A DNA stretch of 21,536 nucleotides. Origin: Planctomycetota bacterium (GTDB lineage Bacteria; Planctomycetota; Phycisphaerae; Sedimentisphaerales; SM23-30). A program made the position numbers and the translations under genes. Shown here one piece after another: positions 1 to 8,065 of the stretch. Where the stretch lies: positions 275-21,810 of the forward strand of contig JAKJEP010000013.1 of assembly GCA_022705365.1 (NCBI GenBank). Reading direction: 5' to 3'. The notes beneath the pieces were generated by a model. It did no database searches and had not been told where the DNA came from. It was given only the letters and a program-made list of their open reading frames with translations. Position 1 is the stretch's first letter; the number at the start of each line of letters is the position of its first letter.

Positions 1-2
1 GT

Positions 3-521
3 ACGCATGAGCTGCATGGGGTGATGGACCGGGTTGATATCCTGACCGGGACGTTCGGCAAGGCGCTGGGGGGTGCATCGGGGGGATATACCAGCGGACG
101 GAAGGAAATCATTGAATTGCTGCGGCAGCGGAGCCGGCCCTATCTGTTTTCGAATACGCTGGCCCCGGCGATTGCCTATACTACGCTAAAAGTATTGGAT
201 ATTCTGACAGCTTCGACAGAACTCAGGGACCGATTGGAAGAAAATACCCGCTATTTCCGCGAACGAATACAGTCTTCGGGCTATCCGGTTGGCAAGTCCG
301 TGCATCCGATTGTACCGATATTAATCGGGGATGAAATCAAGACGGTCCAGGCAGCGCAGAAGCTGATTGAGTCCGGGATCTATGTGGTGGGATTCAGCTA
401 TCCGGTGGTGCCGAAAAATAAGGCGAGGATACGAATCCAGATATCCGCCGGCCATCAGAAAGAGCAAATGGATTATTTGCTCGATCGGTTAAGTCATTTT
501 GTCAAAGTAAATGATATGTAA
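3..521 (+). CDS. kbl: Glycine C-acetyltransferase (2-amino-3-ketobutyrate CoA ligase), 3' part
   Basis: C-terminal 172 residues of a cytosolic PLP enzyme of the alpha-oxoamine synthase family, which makes or cleaves 2-amino-3-ketobutyrate with glycine and acetyl-CoA in threonine degradation. The frame is open from base 3 (THELHGVMDR...), so the first ATG at 24 is internal and the gene starts before the window. The PLP-lysine motif GTFGKALGG (lysine codon at 60-62) is followed by GGYTSGRKEIIE and LRQRSRPYLFSNTLAP, which match Kbl closely and separate it from the related 8-amino-7-oxononanoate and 5-aminolevulinate synthases. The C-terminus has about the usual length. The stop codon (519-521) lies two bases before the putative left end of the IS1380 element, so the insertion left the protein essentially whole but may have cut it off from a downstream gene such as tdh. 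Confidence 0.93.
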   Translation, partial: THELHGVMDRVDILTGTFGKALGGASGGYTSGRKEIIELLRQRSRPYLFSNTLAPAIAYTTLKVLDILTASTELRDRLEENTRYFRERIQSSGYPVGKSVHPIVPILIGDEIKTVQAAQKLIESGIYVVGFSYPVVPKNKARIRIQISAGHQKEQMDYLLDRLSHFVKVNDM

Positions 522-522
522 A

Positions 523-1993
523 CCCGGATTTCCCAAGTAAATCCGTGCAAAGTAATGAGATTTTGATAGTATAGAGCCTATGGATGCTGTTAAAGCCATT
601 TTTGACTGTTCTGATTTGGAGAACCCAATGGGTGAAACAAGCAAGGATGCTCTTAGAGTCAATTTTGACGCAAAGTTGAAGCTCGAATTTCACGGAACAA
701 AGGTAACCACGGATGCAGGTTTGCTGGCCTACCGTGAGCTTGATGAAGTACTCGGATTAACGACAATGATGGACTCAGAATTTTATGACAGCCGCACAGG
801 CAAAAATACTCAGCACAATATTACTGCTTTGCTCAGGCAGTCAATATACAGCAGGTTGGCAGGGTATGATGACACCAATGATGCAGAGCGGCTCTCTGTT
901 GACCCTGCCATGCGACAGATTGTAGGCGGCAGAGCAACAGAGCGTACCGCAGCTTCTACAAGTCTGATGGGCAGATTTGAAACAGAGATACTTACACAGC
1001 CGCAAAATCTTGAGCTATTGACAAATCTGCCAGGTATGTGGGTTGACAGGGTTAAGGAACGAAAAGCCCTGAAAACGATTATTCTCGACATGGACAGCTC
1101 TGTCAGTCCGACCTATGGCAATCAGGAAGGTTCAGCATATAATGGTTACTTTGAATGCACCTGCTATCATCCGCTGTTCTGCTTTAACCAGTTTGGCGAT
1201 ATTGAGCGAACCATGCTTCGCAACGGCAATGTTCACAGTGCGGATGACTGGCAGAGTGTGTTAGAGCCAATTGTTGAGCGTTATCGAGGATGTAACATTC
1301 CGAGGTTCTTTCGTGGCGATGCAGCATTCGCAGACCCCAATGTATATTCCTACCTCGAATCTGAGGGCTATTTATATGCCATACGCCTGAAAGATAATGC
1401 TATACTGCACGACAAGATTGAGCATTTACTGACTCGACCTGTAGGCCGTCCCCCCAAGCAACCTATTGTTCTGTATGAAAGTTTTCAGTACCAAGCTGCA
1501 AGCTGGGACAAATCCAGAAGAGTAGTTGCTAAGATTGAATGGCACGCGGGCGAACTGTTTCCAAGAGTAGGATTTATTGTTACGAACCTTCGATGGAAAT
1601 CCAGCAATGTGGTTAAGTTCTACAACAAGCGTGGCACAGCAGAGCAGTGGATTAAGGAAGGCAAATACGCATTAAACTGGACACGTCTTTCCTGCCATGA
1701 TTTTGTGGATAATCAGGTTCGGCTGCAATTGTTTGCTCTGGCTTACAATCTTGGCAATTTTCTGAGGCGTCTGGCTTTGCCAAAGAGAGTTAAGGATTGG
1801 TCATTGCGGACACTCAAAGAGAAGCTGATAAAAATCGGAGCTAAAGTTGTAAGGCATTCGCGGTATGTGATATTCCAGATGGCAGAGGTGGTAGTGCTGA
1901 AAGCTTTGTTCTTTGAAATCCTTTACAGAATCAGGCAGTTACTGATAATGCCATCAGGGGCAGGATAATGCTGAAAATAGCTAAAAAACCTGG
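523..1993 (+). mobile_element. IS1380-family insertion sequence, apparently complete
   Basis: About 1.47 kb containing one intact IS1380-family transposase. The proposed ends are a short imperfect inverted repeat: CCCGGATTTCC reading inward at the left (523) and CCAGGTTTTTT reading inward from the right (1993). These share CC-GG-TTT spacing but differ at several positions, so the boundaries are tentative to a few bases. I see no convincing 4-bp target duplication (TAAA on the left, TTTT on the right). The right end also lies in a near-palindrome, AAAAAACC-T-GGTTTTTT. The element sits directly behind the kbl stop codon. Confidence 0.75.
628..1968 (+). CDS. IS1380-family DDE transposase
   Basis: Transposase of about 446 residues that would catalyse cut-and-paste movement of its element. 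The N-terminus (LKLEFHGTKVTTDAGLLAYRE) is the family's opening block. It is followed by a helical region (LLRQSIYSRLAGYDDTNDAERL). The catalytic acidic residues are seen as IILDMDSS (D154/D156), FRGDAAFA (D231) and KRGTAEQWIKEGK (E339). The central YNGYFECTCYHPLFCF and MLRNGNVHSADDW blocks are also typical. I chose the ATG at 628 because GGAG lies 7 bases upstream. An in-frame ATG at 580 would add 16 residues but has no clear ribosome binding site. Length is normal and there is no internal stop, so it is probably functional. It runs in the same direction as kbl. Confidence 0.93.
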   Translation: MGETSKDALRVNFDAKLKLEFHGTKVTTDAGLLAYRELDEVLGLTTMMDSEFYDSRTGKNTQHNITALLRQSIYSRLAGYDDTNDAERLSVDPAMRQIVGGRATERTAASTSLMGRFETEILTQPQNLELLTNLPGMWVDRVKERKALKTIILDMDSSVSPTYGNQEGSAYNGYFECTCYHPLFCFNQFGDIERTMLRNGNVHSADDWQSVLEPIVERYRGCNIPRFFRGDAAFADPNVYSYLESEGYLYAIRLKDNAILHDKIEHLLTRPVGRPPKQPIVLYESFQYQAASWDKSRRVVAKIEWHAGELFPRVGFIVTNLRWKSSNVVKFYNKRGTAEQWIKEGKYALNWTRLSCHDFVDNQVRLQLFALAYNLGNFLRRLALPKRVKDWSLRTLKEKLIKIGAKVVRHSRYVIFQMAEVVVLKALFFEILYRIRQLLIMPSGAG

Positions 1994-2135
1994 TTTTTTG
2001 ATGAGGGAGACGGTTGGGGTCTACCCAAAATCACCGTTCTACGGTATTTTTAAGGCCATGCGGCTGGATTTTAGCGGAATTAATCGTATAATTCGCAAGA
2101 AAATGTTTCGAGTTATTGCACTCAGATGAAGTTTT

Positions 2136-2186
2136 GGTAAAATTACCGAATTGGTATGCTTGACGGCGTAGCCAAGCGTTTAATAT
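2136..2186 (+). promoter_or_regulatory. Possible promoter/operator region before the lipoprotein gene
   Basis: The gap between the IS1380 end and the lipoprotein gene holds an inverted repeat GGTAA-AA-TTACC at 2136-2147. A TTGACG hexamer (2160-2165) stands 15 bases before TAATAT (2181-2186). The spacer is shorter than the usual 17 bases, so this is only a candidate promoter. The dyad just upstream could be an operator. No homologous sites were available for comparison. Confidence 0.25.
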
Positions 2187-2209
2187 GGGAAATGTCAGCT
2201 TAGAGAAAG

Positions 2210-3742
2210 ATGAAACGACAGTTGATCTGCCAGAACGAAAATCAGATGCATTTGTATCGAAGTGCCCGGTACTTAATGGGAGAGGTTATGGTCCTGGTCC
2301 TGTTCGCAGGTTGCCACCTAGGCCCTCAAACACCATCGAGTAGTCTCCCGGGGTCCATGTTGCAGTACGATGTGAGCTATTTTGAAGGCTCTCCGTTGTC
2401 GGGCGACAAACCGGCGGACAGCCATTCTCTGCGTCTCGAAGATACTTTCGGCATTATCGTAACATTTGTGGCAATGAATCCGTGGTCCGAAAATACCCTG
2501 GAGCCCGTGGCATCACAGACCCAAATGATAACGGTTCTCCCCGCCAACACGGCGGTTACAGCCGTGGCCCAGCTTATGAAAAGAGCCAGGGTGGGAGTTA
2601 TTCAAAGCGAGACACAGTTTCTGGAGCAGATTACGGTCAAGAATCCGGACGTACCGCTACCCGTGGAGACGCTGTGTGGCATTTTGCCCAATGGTGTCGG
2701 CGCGAGATTTCGAATTCTGGAAAGACCAACCGTGGATTCCGGTGCGATCCGCACGCTCGAGATTCAACTGCGTCGGAGACTTCCCCAGGAACCAGAGAGC
2801 CAAGAGCCATCCGCGACAGGCATTTCATTGGAGATATCGCTCGTAGCAACCGGAATCCCAAAGCCAGTCGCTCTGCCCGATGGCGACAACGTTGCGAGTT
2901 CCGGGAAAGAACAAAAGCAGTCCGTGTCCGCCGTCACCAGCATGCTAACAACCGAGACGATCTTGTTGACACCGCAGGTTTTGCAGGAACAGGACCGGTT
3001 GGCGATCGTACTGTCGTCTCCGTTTACTGGGGAAGAAATCGCGGCATTTGCGGCTCTGATCGAAGTGAAACCGCCCCCACAGAAAGGTACGGCCGAGGCG
3101 GTCGCATATACTGCGCTGCTGAAACAATGCCAGGACTACTTACTGGCTGCAGCTGAAGTGAGCGGCAGGAAGGAAGGACCACAGTTCGACGCCGGCAGAC
3201 AAGGCATCGAAGATGCTATTCAACTTCTTCAGTCGCCTGCGCACAAGCAGCGGGCACTGTTATACCTTACTCAAGAGACCGGAGCACCCTTGATGGAAGA
3301 TATAGCACTATCGGCGACGGACATCGTTGTTGACCAGCTTGCGCAGGCGATCACCAATGAGTATGTGTCGGGCTCTTCCTTTGAGACAGACAAGCTGGGA
3401 TGGCGGCTGGAGAAAGTAACGTATCAGCTTCTCGTGAAGTTGATGTCTGCCGATCAGCCATCGCCGGAACTAGAGGCCATTCTGATTCGTCACACCGGTG
3501 AGGTGGGCCGTCACCCTTCCGTACTGGAAGAGATGATTTCGGACGCTATAAGCATCAAGGATCTGGAGCAGCGTTTGCTTCTGGAGAACTCCATCTATCT
3601 GGAGGATATTTCGCCGGCCGCCAGGGTCCGTGCCTTTGAATGGTTGGTGGCTAAGGGCCAGGCACCAGAAGGTTATGATCCTCTTGCCTCGCTCAAAGAA
3701 AGACGCAGCGTCCTGAACCGGATACGGCAGGAACAAGAGTAG
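2210..3742 (+). CDS. Putative lipoprotein of unknown function (planctomycete-like)
   Basis: A 510-residue protein that I cannot assign to a named family. The N-terminus has basic residues, a hydrophobic stretch (about residues 22-34) and a lipobox-like LFAGC with Cys35, so it is probably a secreted lipoprotein. The -3 residue is Phe, which is not ideal. An internal ATG at 2246 (MHLYRSARYL) would give a more typical signal-peptide length, but neither start has a strong ribosome binding site. The middle (about 40-300) looks like beta-rich extracytoplasmic sequence and contains QTQMITVLPANTAV. The C-terminal half (about 310-510) is helical with HEAT-like acidic and leucine patterns and ends in AFEWLVAKGQAPEGYDPL, a tail style I associate with planctomycete proteins. 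It lies 17 bases upstream of the large AsmA-like gene, which suggests one transcript and a shared envelope role. Confidence 0.75.
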   Translation: MKRQLICQNENQMHLYRSARYLMGEVMVLVLFAGCHLGPQTPSSSLPGSMLQYDVSYFEGSPLSGDKPADSHSLRLEDTFGIIVTFVAMNPWSENTLEPVASQTQMITVLPANTAVTAVAQLMKRARVGVIQSETQFLEQITVKNPDVPLPVETLCGILPNGVGARFRILERPTVDSGAIRTLEIQLRRRLPQEPESQEPSATGISLEISLVATGIPKPVALPDGDNVASSGKEQKQSVSAVTSMLTTETILLTPQVLQEQDRLAIVLSSPFTGEEIAAFAALIEVKPPPQKGTAEAVAYTALLKQCQDYLLAAAEVSGRKEGPQFDAGRQGIEDAIQLLQSPAHKQRALLYLTQETGAPLMEDIALSATDIVVDQLAQAITNEYVSGSSFETDKLGWRLEKVTYQLLVKLMSADQPSPELEAILIRHTGEVGRHPSVLEEMISDAISIKDLEQRLLLENSIYLEDISPAARVRAFEWLVAKGQAPEGYDPLASLKERRSVLNRIRQEQE

Positions 3743-3746
3743 AACC

Positions 3747-3762
3747 AGAGGAGTGTTCCTTG
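3747..3762 (+). promoter_or_regulatory. Ribosome binding site fixing a TTG start
   Basis: AGAGGAG at 3747-3753 is followed by six bases and a TTG codon at 3760. The only ATG nearby in this frame lies much further downstream, and the TTG gives an N-terminus with a basic segment before the membrane helix. This site therefore decides the start of the AsmA-like protein. Confidence 0.7.
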
Positions 3763-5205
3763 GGACACAAAAAAAGAAGAAACAAGTTGTCGTCGGATAG
3801 TCGCGACAAGATACCCGTCGAGAATACCGCTGCGTCTGAAGCAGCCAGATTAGAGGAGGGTGGGGCACTTGTCGAACCACCAGACCGGCCGGTCAAGCGG
3901 AAGACCGGCCGCCGCCCTCGCTGGCTTCGTCGCCTCTTATGGGTCTGCGCGATTGTGATAGCCGTGGTCGTGGTTCTGCGTATTGTTCTATGGCTCTCTC
4001 TGCCGTGGATTCTCAACAAAACGATGGCACAGTGCGGCCTGGAAGCTCGCTACGAACGATTGCATCTTTCTTTGCTCACCGGAGATGCAGAGCTCTGGCA
4101 TCTCGTTCTGGTACCAACTGATGCCAACACACCCCTGACCGATGTCGAGTACTGCCGGGCAGAAATCTCCCTGACCACCTTGTTGACACAACGTCTCGTC
4201 GTCCCCCGCATCGAGATTGACGGAATGGACGTCAGTATGACGCGGGCCCAAGATGGCAGTTTCCCGCAGTTGCGGACCTTGCTGGCAGTCCTACGCAAAC
4301 GAAGCGATGGAGCACAGGATGCGGACACCGAAGCAGTCCCGGTCAGTGAATCGCCGGGTGAGATTGATCTCATGCCACCACTCAAGATCGATGCGCTCCG
4401 AGTGCAGCACGTGCAGGTTCATTTTCGAGACGAGAGTGTGGCACCAGTTTTTGAGACTCGGTTGGATTTGAACGTGGCGCTCTCCGACCTCAGATCGGAC
4501 AAACGCAAGACGCGGTTCCAGGTCATCCTGTCGTCTCCTCCCGTGCTAGACCAGCTACTGGTTGAAGGCATAGGTTCAACCGACGGGAGGGATCTTCTGG
4601 CGGACGTGAAGGTCGCCCTTCAGGGTTTACATCTCGCTGCGGTGGACGAATACTTGGCCAATCTGGGAGTCATTCCTGACGCCAAGAACATTGGCTATAC
4701 CTGTGATGTATCCGTCCGGGTTCAAGGAATCCGAGCGATGGAGCCGAAAGATGTTGAGCCGCTGGTGGAGCAGCCACTCGCGCCGGGTGAACTGGCGGCC
4801 CTGCGCTCACCCCCGAAGCTTCAGGTTCATCTCGAATCGAAAAACGCCACCATGACGATCGATGGCATGGAGCATTTCAGCTTAGAGGACGCTGTGGTCG
4901 ACGCCAATCTTTCCGAACCGGGCGCCGTTCACGTAAGGAAGATACAAGTCCACAAAGGTGCGTTTCATGCCTGGAGGAGGTCCACTGGTGTACTTTCGGT
5001 GGGTGGTCTCCAATTCGTCAGCCGCCCGCAACAAAGACCGACGGTCAAAAAAAACGCGGCGGAAGTGGCCGATTCCGGGGACCGAGAAAGCCAGAATGTG
5101 TCGCGGTCCACAGGTGAATCGTCAGTCCCGTGGTCCCTGGATGGCGTTGAGGTGCACGACGTGCGACTCGTACTCCATGATGAGTCCGTATCTCCCCCCA
5201 GCTGA
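3760..5205 (+). CDS. AsmA/DUF748-like membrane protein, N-terminal part (frameshifted)
   Basis: First 480 residues of what appears to be one protein of about 1855 residues (3760-9328). A basic cytoplasmic N-terminus (KRKTGRRPRWLRR) precedes one transmembrane helix at about residues 59-84. A long beta-rich domain follows, probably in the periplasm. It contains the first two rounds of the motif pair described under the internal repeats: VVPRIEIDGMDVSMTRAQDGSF then VQVHFRDESVAPVFE, and HVRKIQVHKGAFHAWRRSTG then VRLVLHDESVSPP. The frame stops at TGA 5203-5205 immediately after a C6 run, in the middle of the second repeat. The start is a TTG with a good ribosome binding site. AsmA-like proteins are bridge-like lipid-transfer or outer-membrane assembly factors; that role is inferred from the family, not shown here. 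Whether the break is real or a sequencing error cannot be told from one sequence. Confidence 0.8.
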   Translation: MGHKKRRNKLSSDSRDKIPVENTAASEAARLEEGGALVEPPDRPVKRKTGRRPRWLRRLLWVCAIVIAVVVVLRIVLWLSLPWILNKTMAQCGLEARYERLHLSLLTGDAELWHLVLVPTDANTPLTDVEYCRAEISLTTLLTQRLVVPRIEIDGMDVSMTRAQDGSFPQLRTLLAVLRKRSDGAQDADTEAVPVSESPGEIDLMPPLKIDALRVQHVQVHFRDESVAPVFETRLDLNVALSDLRSDKRKTRFQVILSSPPVLDQLLVEGIGSTDGRDLLADVKVALQGLHLAAVDEYLANLGVIPDAKNIGYTCDVSVRVQGIRAMEPKDVEPLVEQPLAPGELAALRSPPKLQVHLESKNATMTIDGMEHFSLEDAVVDANLSEPGAVHVRKIQVHKGAFHAWRRSTGVLSVGGLQFVSRPQQRPTVKKNAAEVADSGDRESQNVSRSTGESSVPWSLDGVEVHDVRLVLHDESVSPPS

Positions 5206-8065
5206 TTTGGTACTAGATCTCAACGAGGTTGCTATTCAAAATACTCCATCGCGATTGCACGAATTGACTGTGACCGCCCATTTGGGCGCACCTGGCATCG
5301 TGGAAAGCCTCCAGACCAGCGGGATGATGGTCTTGTCCTCCTCGGAGAGCAGCGCGACGATCAAGATATCCGGAACCGGAATCCGCCCGGATACGTTACA
5401 ACCGCATCTCAGAAGGCTTGGCCTTGAATCTCTCTACAAGGGTGGGGCGTTTTCGTGTGACGTGAACGCTATGTTCGCGCAGCAGGATGGCAGGCCATTC
5501 AACGCATCCGCGTCCATCACGAATATCAGCCTGCAGGACACCGAAGAGCTATTCGGCCTCAAGACCATTGGTGTTCAAGGGGTAAGGATCGACCCCAATT
5601 CAGGGACAACGTATATCAACCAAGTAGAGGTTTCGGGACAGCGTCTCGCCCTCGGACGGGATGAGACGGGCTGCCTAACCGCTCTGGGCTTTCGACTCAT
5701 CGGCAGTCCATCTCAGCCGGAGGGGCAACAGGCCGGTATGAGTGCTCAGCCAATCCAACCCGAGGCTGGCGGCATGGATGCTGACCGAAGCGCCACCGGG
5801 GCGGCCTCCGCTGACAGGACGACCGCTAGAATTGAAATCGGACGGTTGTCCTGGCATGACAACGAACTGACCTTTGTAGACCGAATGGTCACACCCGCCA
5901 ACACCATCGCGGTGCCAGACCTTGGATTTGAGCTCACTAACCTTGTGTTGGGTGCCGAGGATGGTTCTGCATTGCCTGCTTCCGTGAAGGGATGGCTCAG
6001 CAGTCCCGGAACCATCGAACGTGCGGAGTTGAGCGGGTCCATGGCGCTGGAACAGGCCGGATTGTTTTTCGACCTTGGCCTCAACGGCGAAGGTATAGCC
6101 CTGACTATGTTGGCACCCTATCTCCAGGCTTTGGGCGTCCGCTCCGCCATGACCAGTGGAAGTGTCGATGCCAGAATGAATGGGCACGTCACCTGGGCAG
6201 ACCGAGCGATCCGCTGCTCGGCAACAATCCGCGATGTAGCCATTAAGGATGGTGATGTAGAGCTCGCCGGGCTGAACCAGATAGATGTCGAGCAACTCGA
6301 CCTGACCGACACGGATTTTCGGATTGAGCGTATTACGCTTCAGCAACCCCGGCTGGCACTCTCGCGAGACGAGTCCGGTACGTTTTCCTGTGTGGGTCTG
6401 TGCATAGTCCCGGGACGAGAGGCCAAATCCGAGACCTCGCCGAAGCCGGCCCCCACCGTTCGGATGGGTCACCTGGAAGTAAAAGACGCGAGGATCCAAT
6501 GGTCTGATCGTGCCGTAGTGCCCGCGGTATCACAGACCCTGACAGCAGATTTTACCCTGTCTGATTTCTCCTTTGGACTCGAGGCGCCTCCCGCCACAGT
6601 GGTCGTAACCATCGTGGCCCCGGGCATAGTTCAACAGGCTACTATCTCCGGACAAATTCAAGTGACTCCGTCAAGACAGGCGACCGATCTGAAGTTCGAT
6701 GTGGCGGGAGTCAATACAGAACCATTGCTATCCTATATGCCGAAAGGATTGAAACCGGCCTTGGAGGAGGGCCGGCTCCTCGGGAGAATTATCGCCGACC
6801 TGTCGCGCCATCCTGATGGCGGCTATCACACCCGCGTCAACTTAGCCGATGTGGATTACCGTGGAAATTCCGGACAAGAGCCGCTTCTACGATTCGATTC
6901 GGCCGAACTGACTGTCGATCGATTTGATCCAAATGCGTACCTCGTATCCATCCAAGAACTGTCTCTCAAGGGTATTGAGGCTACCGTCGAGCGTAAGAAG
7001 TCGGGAACGATGAGTCTCCTGGGATTTGATCTTGGGACTTCTCAACCAGCGGTCACCAGCAATCTTTCTCCGTCGGATAGACTGCCGGAATCCGTGGGAT
7101 TCGTTACCGATGAACAACCGATGACTGGATCAACCCCATCGGATGAGAAGCCGGCCCATACGAGCAGCGTCGGGCAAAGGATGCAGCGTCTCCCGCTGAT
7201 TCTCCTCGAGCGATTGTCGGTGCAGGCCAGGAGACTCACCATAAGAGACGGGGCCAGAGAGATGGCGACTCCCATTGTCGTCTCGGATCTGCAGATCGAA
7301 AATAGCGAGGGTATCAGAATCCTCGGAGACGAGGCCGCTGCCAATCCGCCCGTCAAGATCGATATCCACGGCCAGATTCAGCCTTTAACAGAAGCCCTGC
7401 GGTTGAAACTGCAGATGTCCCCCTTTGCCGCCCAACCGCAGATTCTCGCCGAATGGGACCTCACGCAAATCCACGGCCCAGGATTGACATCTGTTGTGCC
7501 GGAGCTCCAATCCGCAGTGGATGCGAATAGCCTGCGCAACGGCAGGCTAGCTGGAACCGCTCAAGTGACCCTGCACCTAGATCAGCGTAACATCGCGGAA
7601 TTCGATTTCAGCAGACCTTTTGGCCTAGACATAATGCTCAAGGCAACCACGTTCAGTAACACCGAGACAGGAACAGTGCTTGCAGGTTTTGAGGAATTTC
7701 GTGCCGCTATACCAAGGCTAGACCCCCAGAGCGGAAGCGTTCATGTTAAGGAGATTGGCCTGGTGAAACCGCAGGGAGCGATCTCCAGGGAAATTGACGG
7801 ATTGCATCTGCTGGGAATGACCTTGAAGACTGCGGTTGCGGATGCAAACGTCGATGGGAATGGTGTTGCAGCATCTCCTCCCACAGACCCCAATGACGCG
7901 CTGGCCCTCCGCGTGCATGAATCGCAAGAGCAAGACAAGCAGGTCGACCTGCGCATCGATCAGTTTCTCATAAATGGTATTGATTTCAGTTTTGTCGACA
8001 ACACGGTGGATCCCCCGATGTACATGCCCTTGAATGGTCTGGATGTCGAGGTTCGCGGATTCGCC
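4195..8065 (+). repeat. Six internal protein repeats in the AsmA/DUF748-like gene
   Basis: Two short motifs alternate six times. Motif B has the form hxxhxhxxxxhxhxRDxxGxhxhLGhxh: starts near 4198, 4930, 5608, 6316, 6940 and 7735 (for example VEVSGQRLALGRDETG and ITLQQPRLALSRDESG). Motif A has the form hxhxxhxhxFxDxxVxPxxxxxLxxL: starts near 4378, 5128, 5827, 6460, 7195 and 7945 (for example LSWHDNELTFVDRMVTP and FLINGIDFSFVDNTVDPP). The period is about 210-250 residues. This is the pattern expected for stacked beta units of a bridge-like protein. The repeats are protein-level only; DNA identity is low, so they are old. Confidence 0.75.

Noticed and set aside
1981..1999. AAAAAACC-T-GGTTTTTT as a terminator
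   Set aside because: The loop would be a single base and there is no independent T tract; better explained as the IS1380 terminal repeat.
2160..2190. tRNA D-arm-like stretch (GGCGTAGCCAAGCG) before the lipoprotein gene
   Set aside because: No acceptor stem, anticodon arm or T-loop (GGTTCGAATCC type) follows within 90 bases, and the lipoprotein gene starts there.
2482..3156. 224-codon open frame on the plus strand inside the lipoprotein gene
   Set aside because: Arg/Gly/Ser-rich shadow frame; the 2210-3742 frame has the better protein pattern and operon context.
5675..6499. 274-codon minus-strand open frame
   Set aside because: Antisense to a region with clear DUF748-like repeats on the plus strand; no recognisable motif or binding site.
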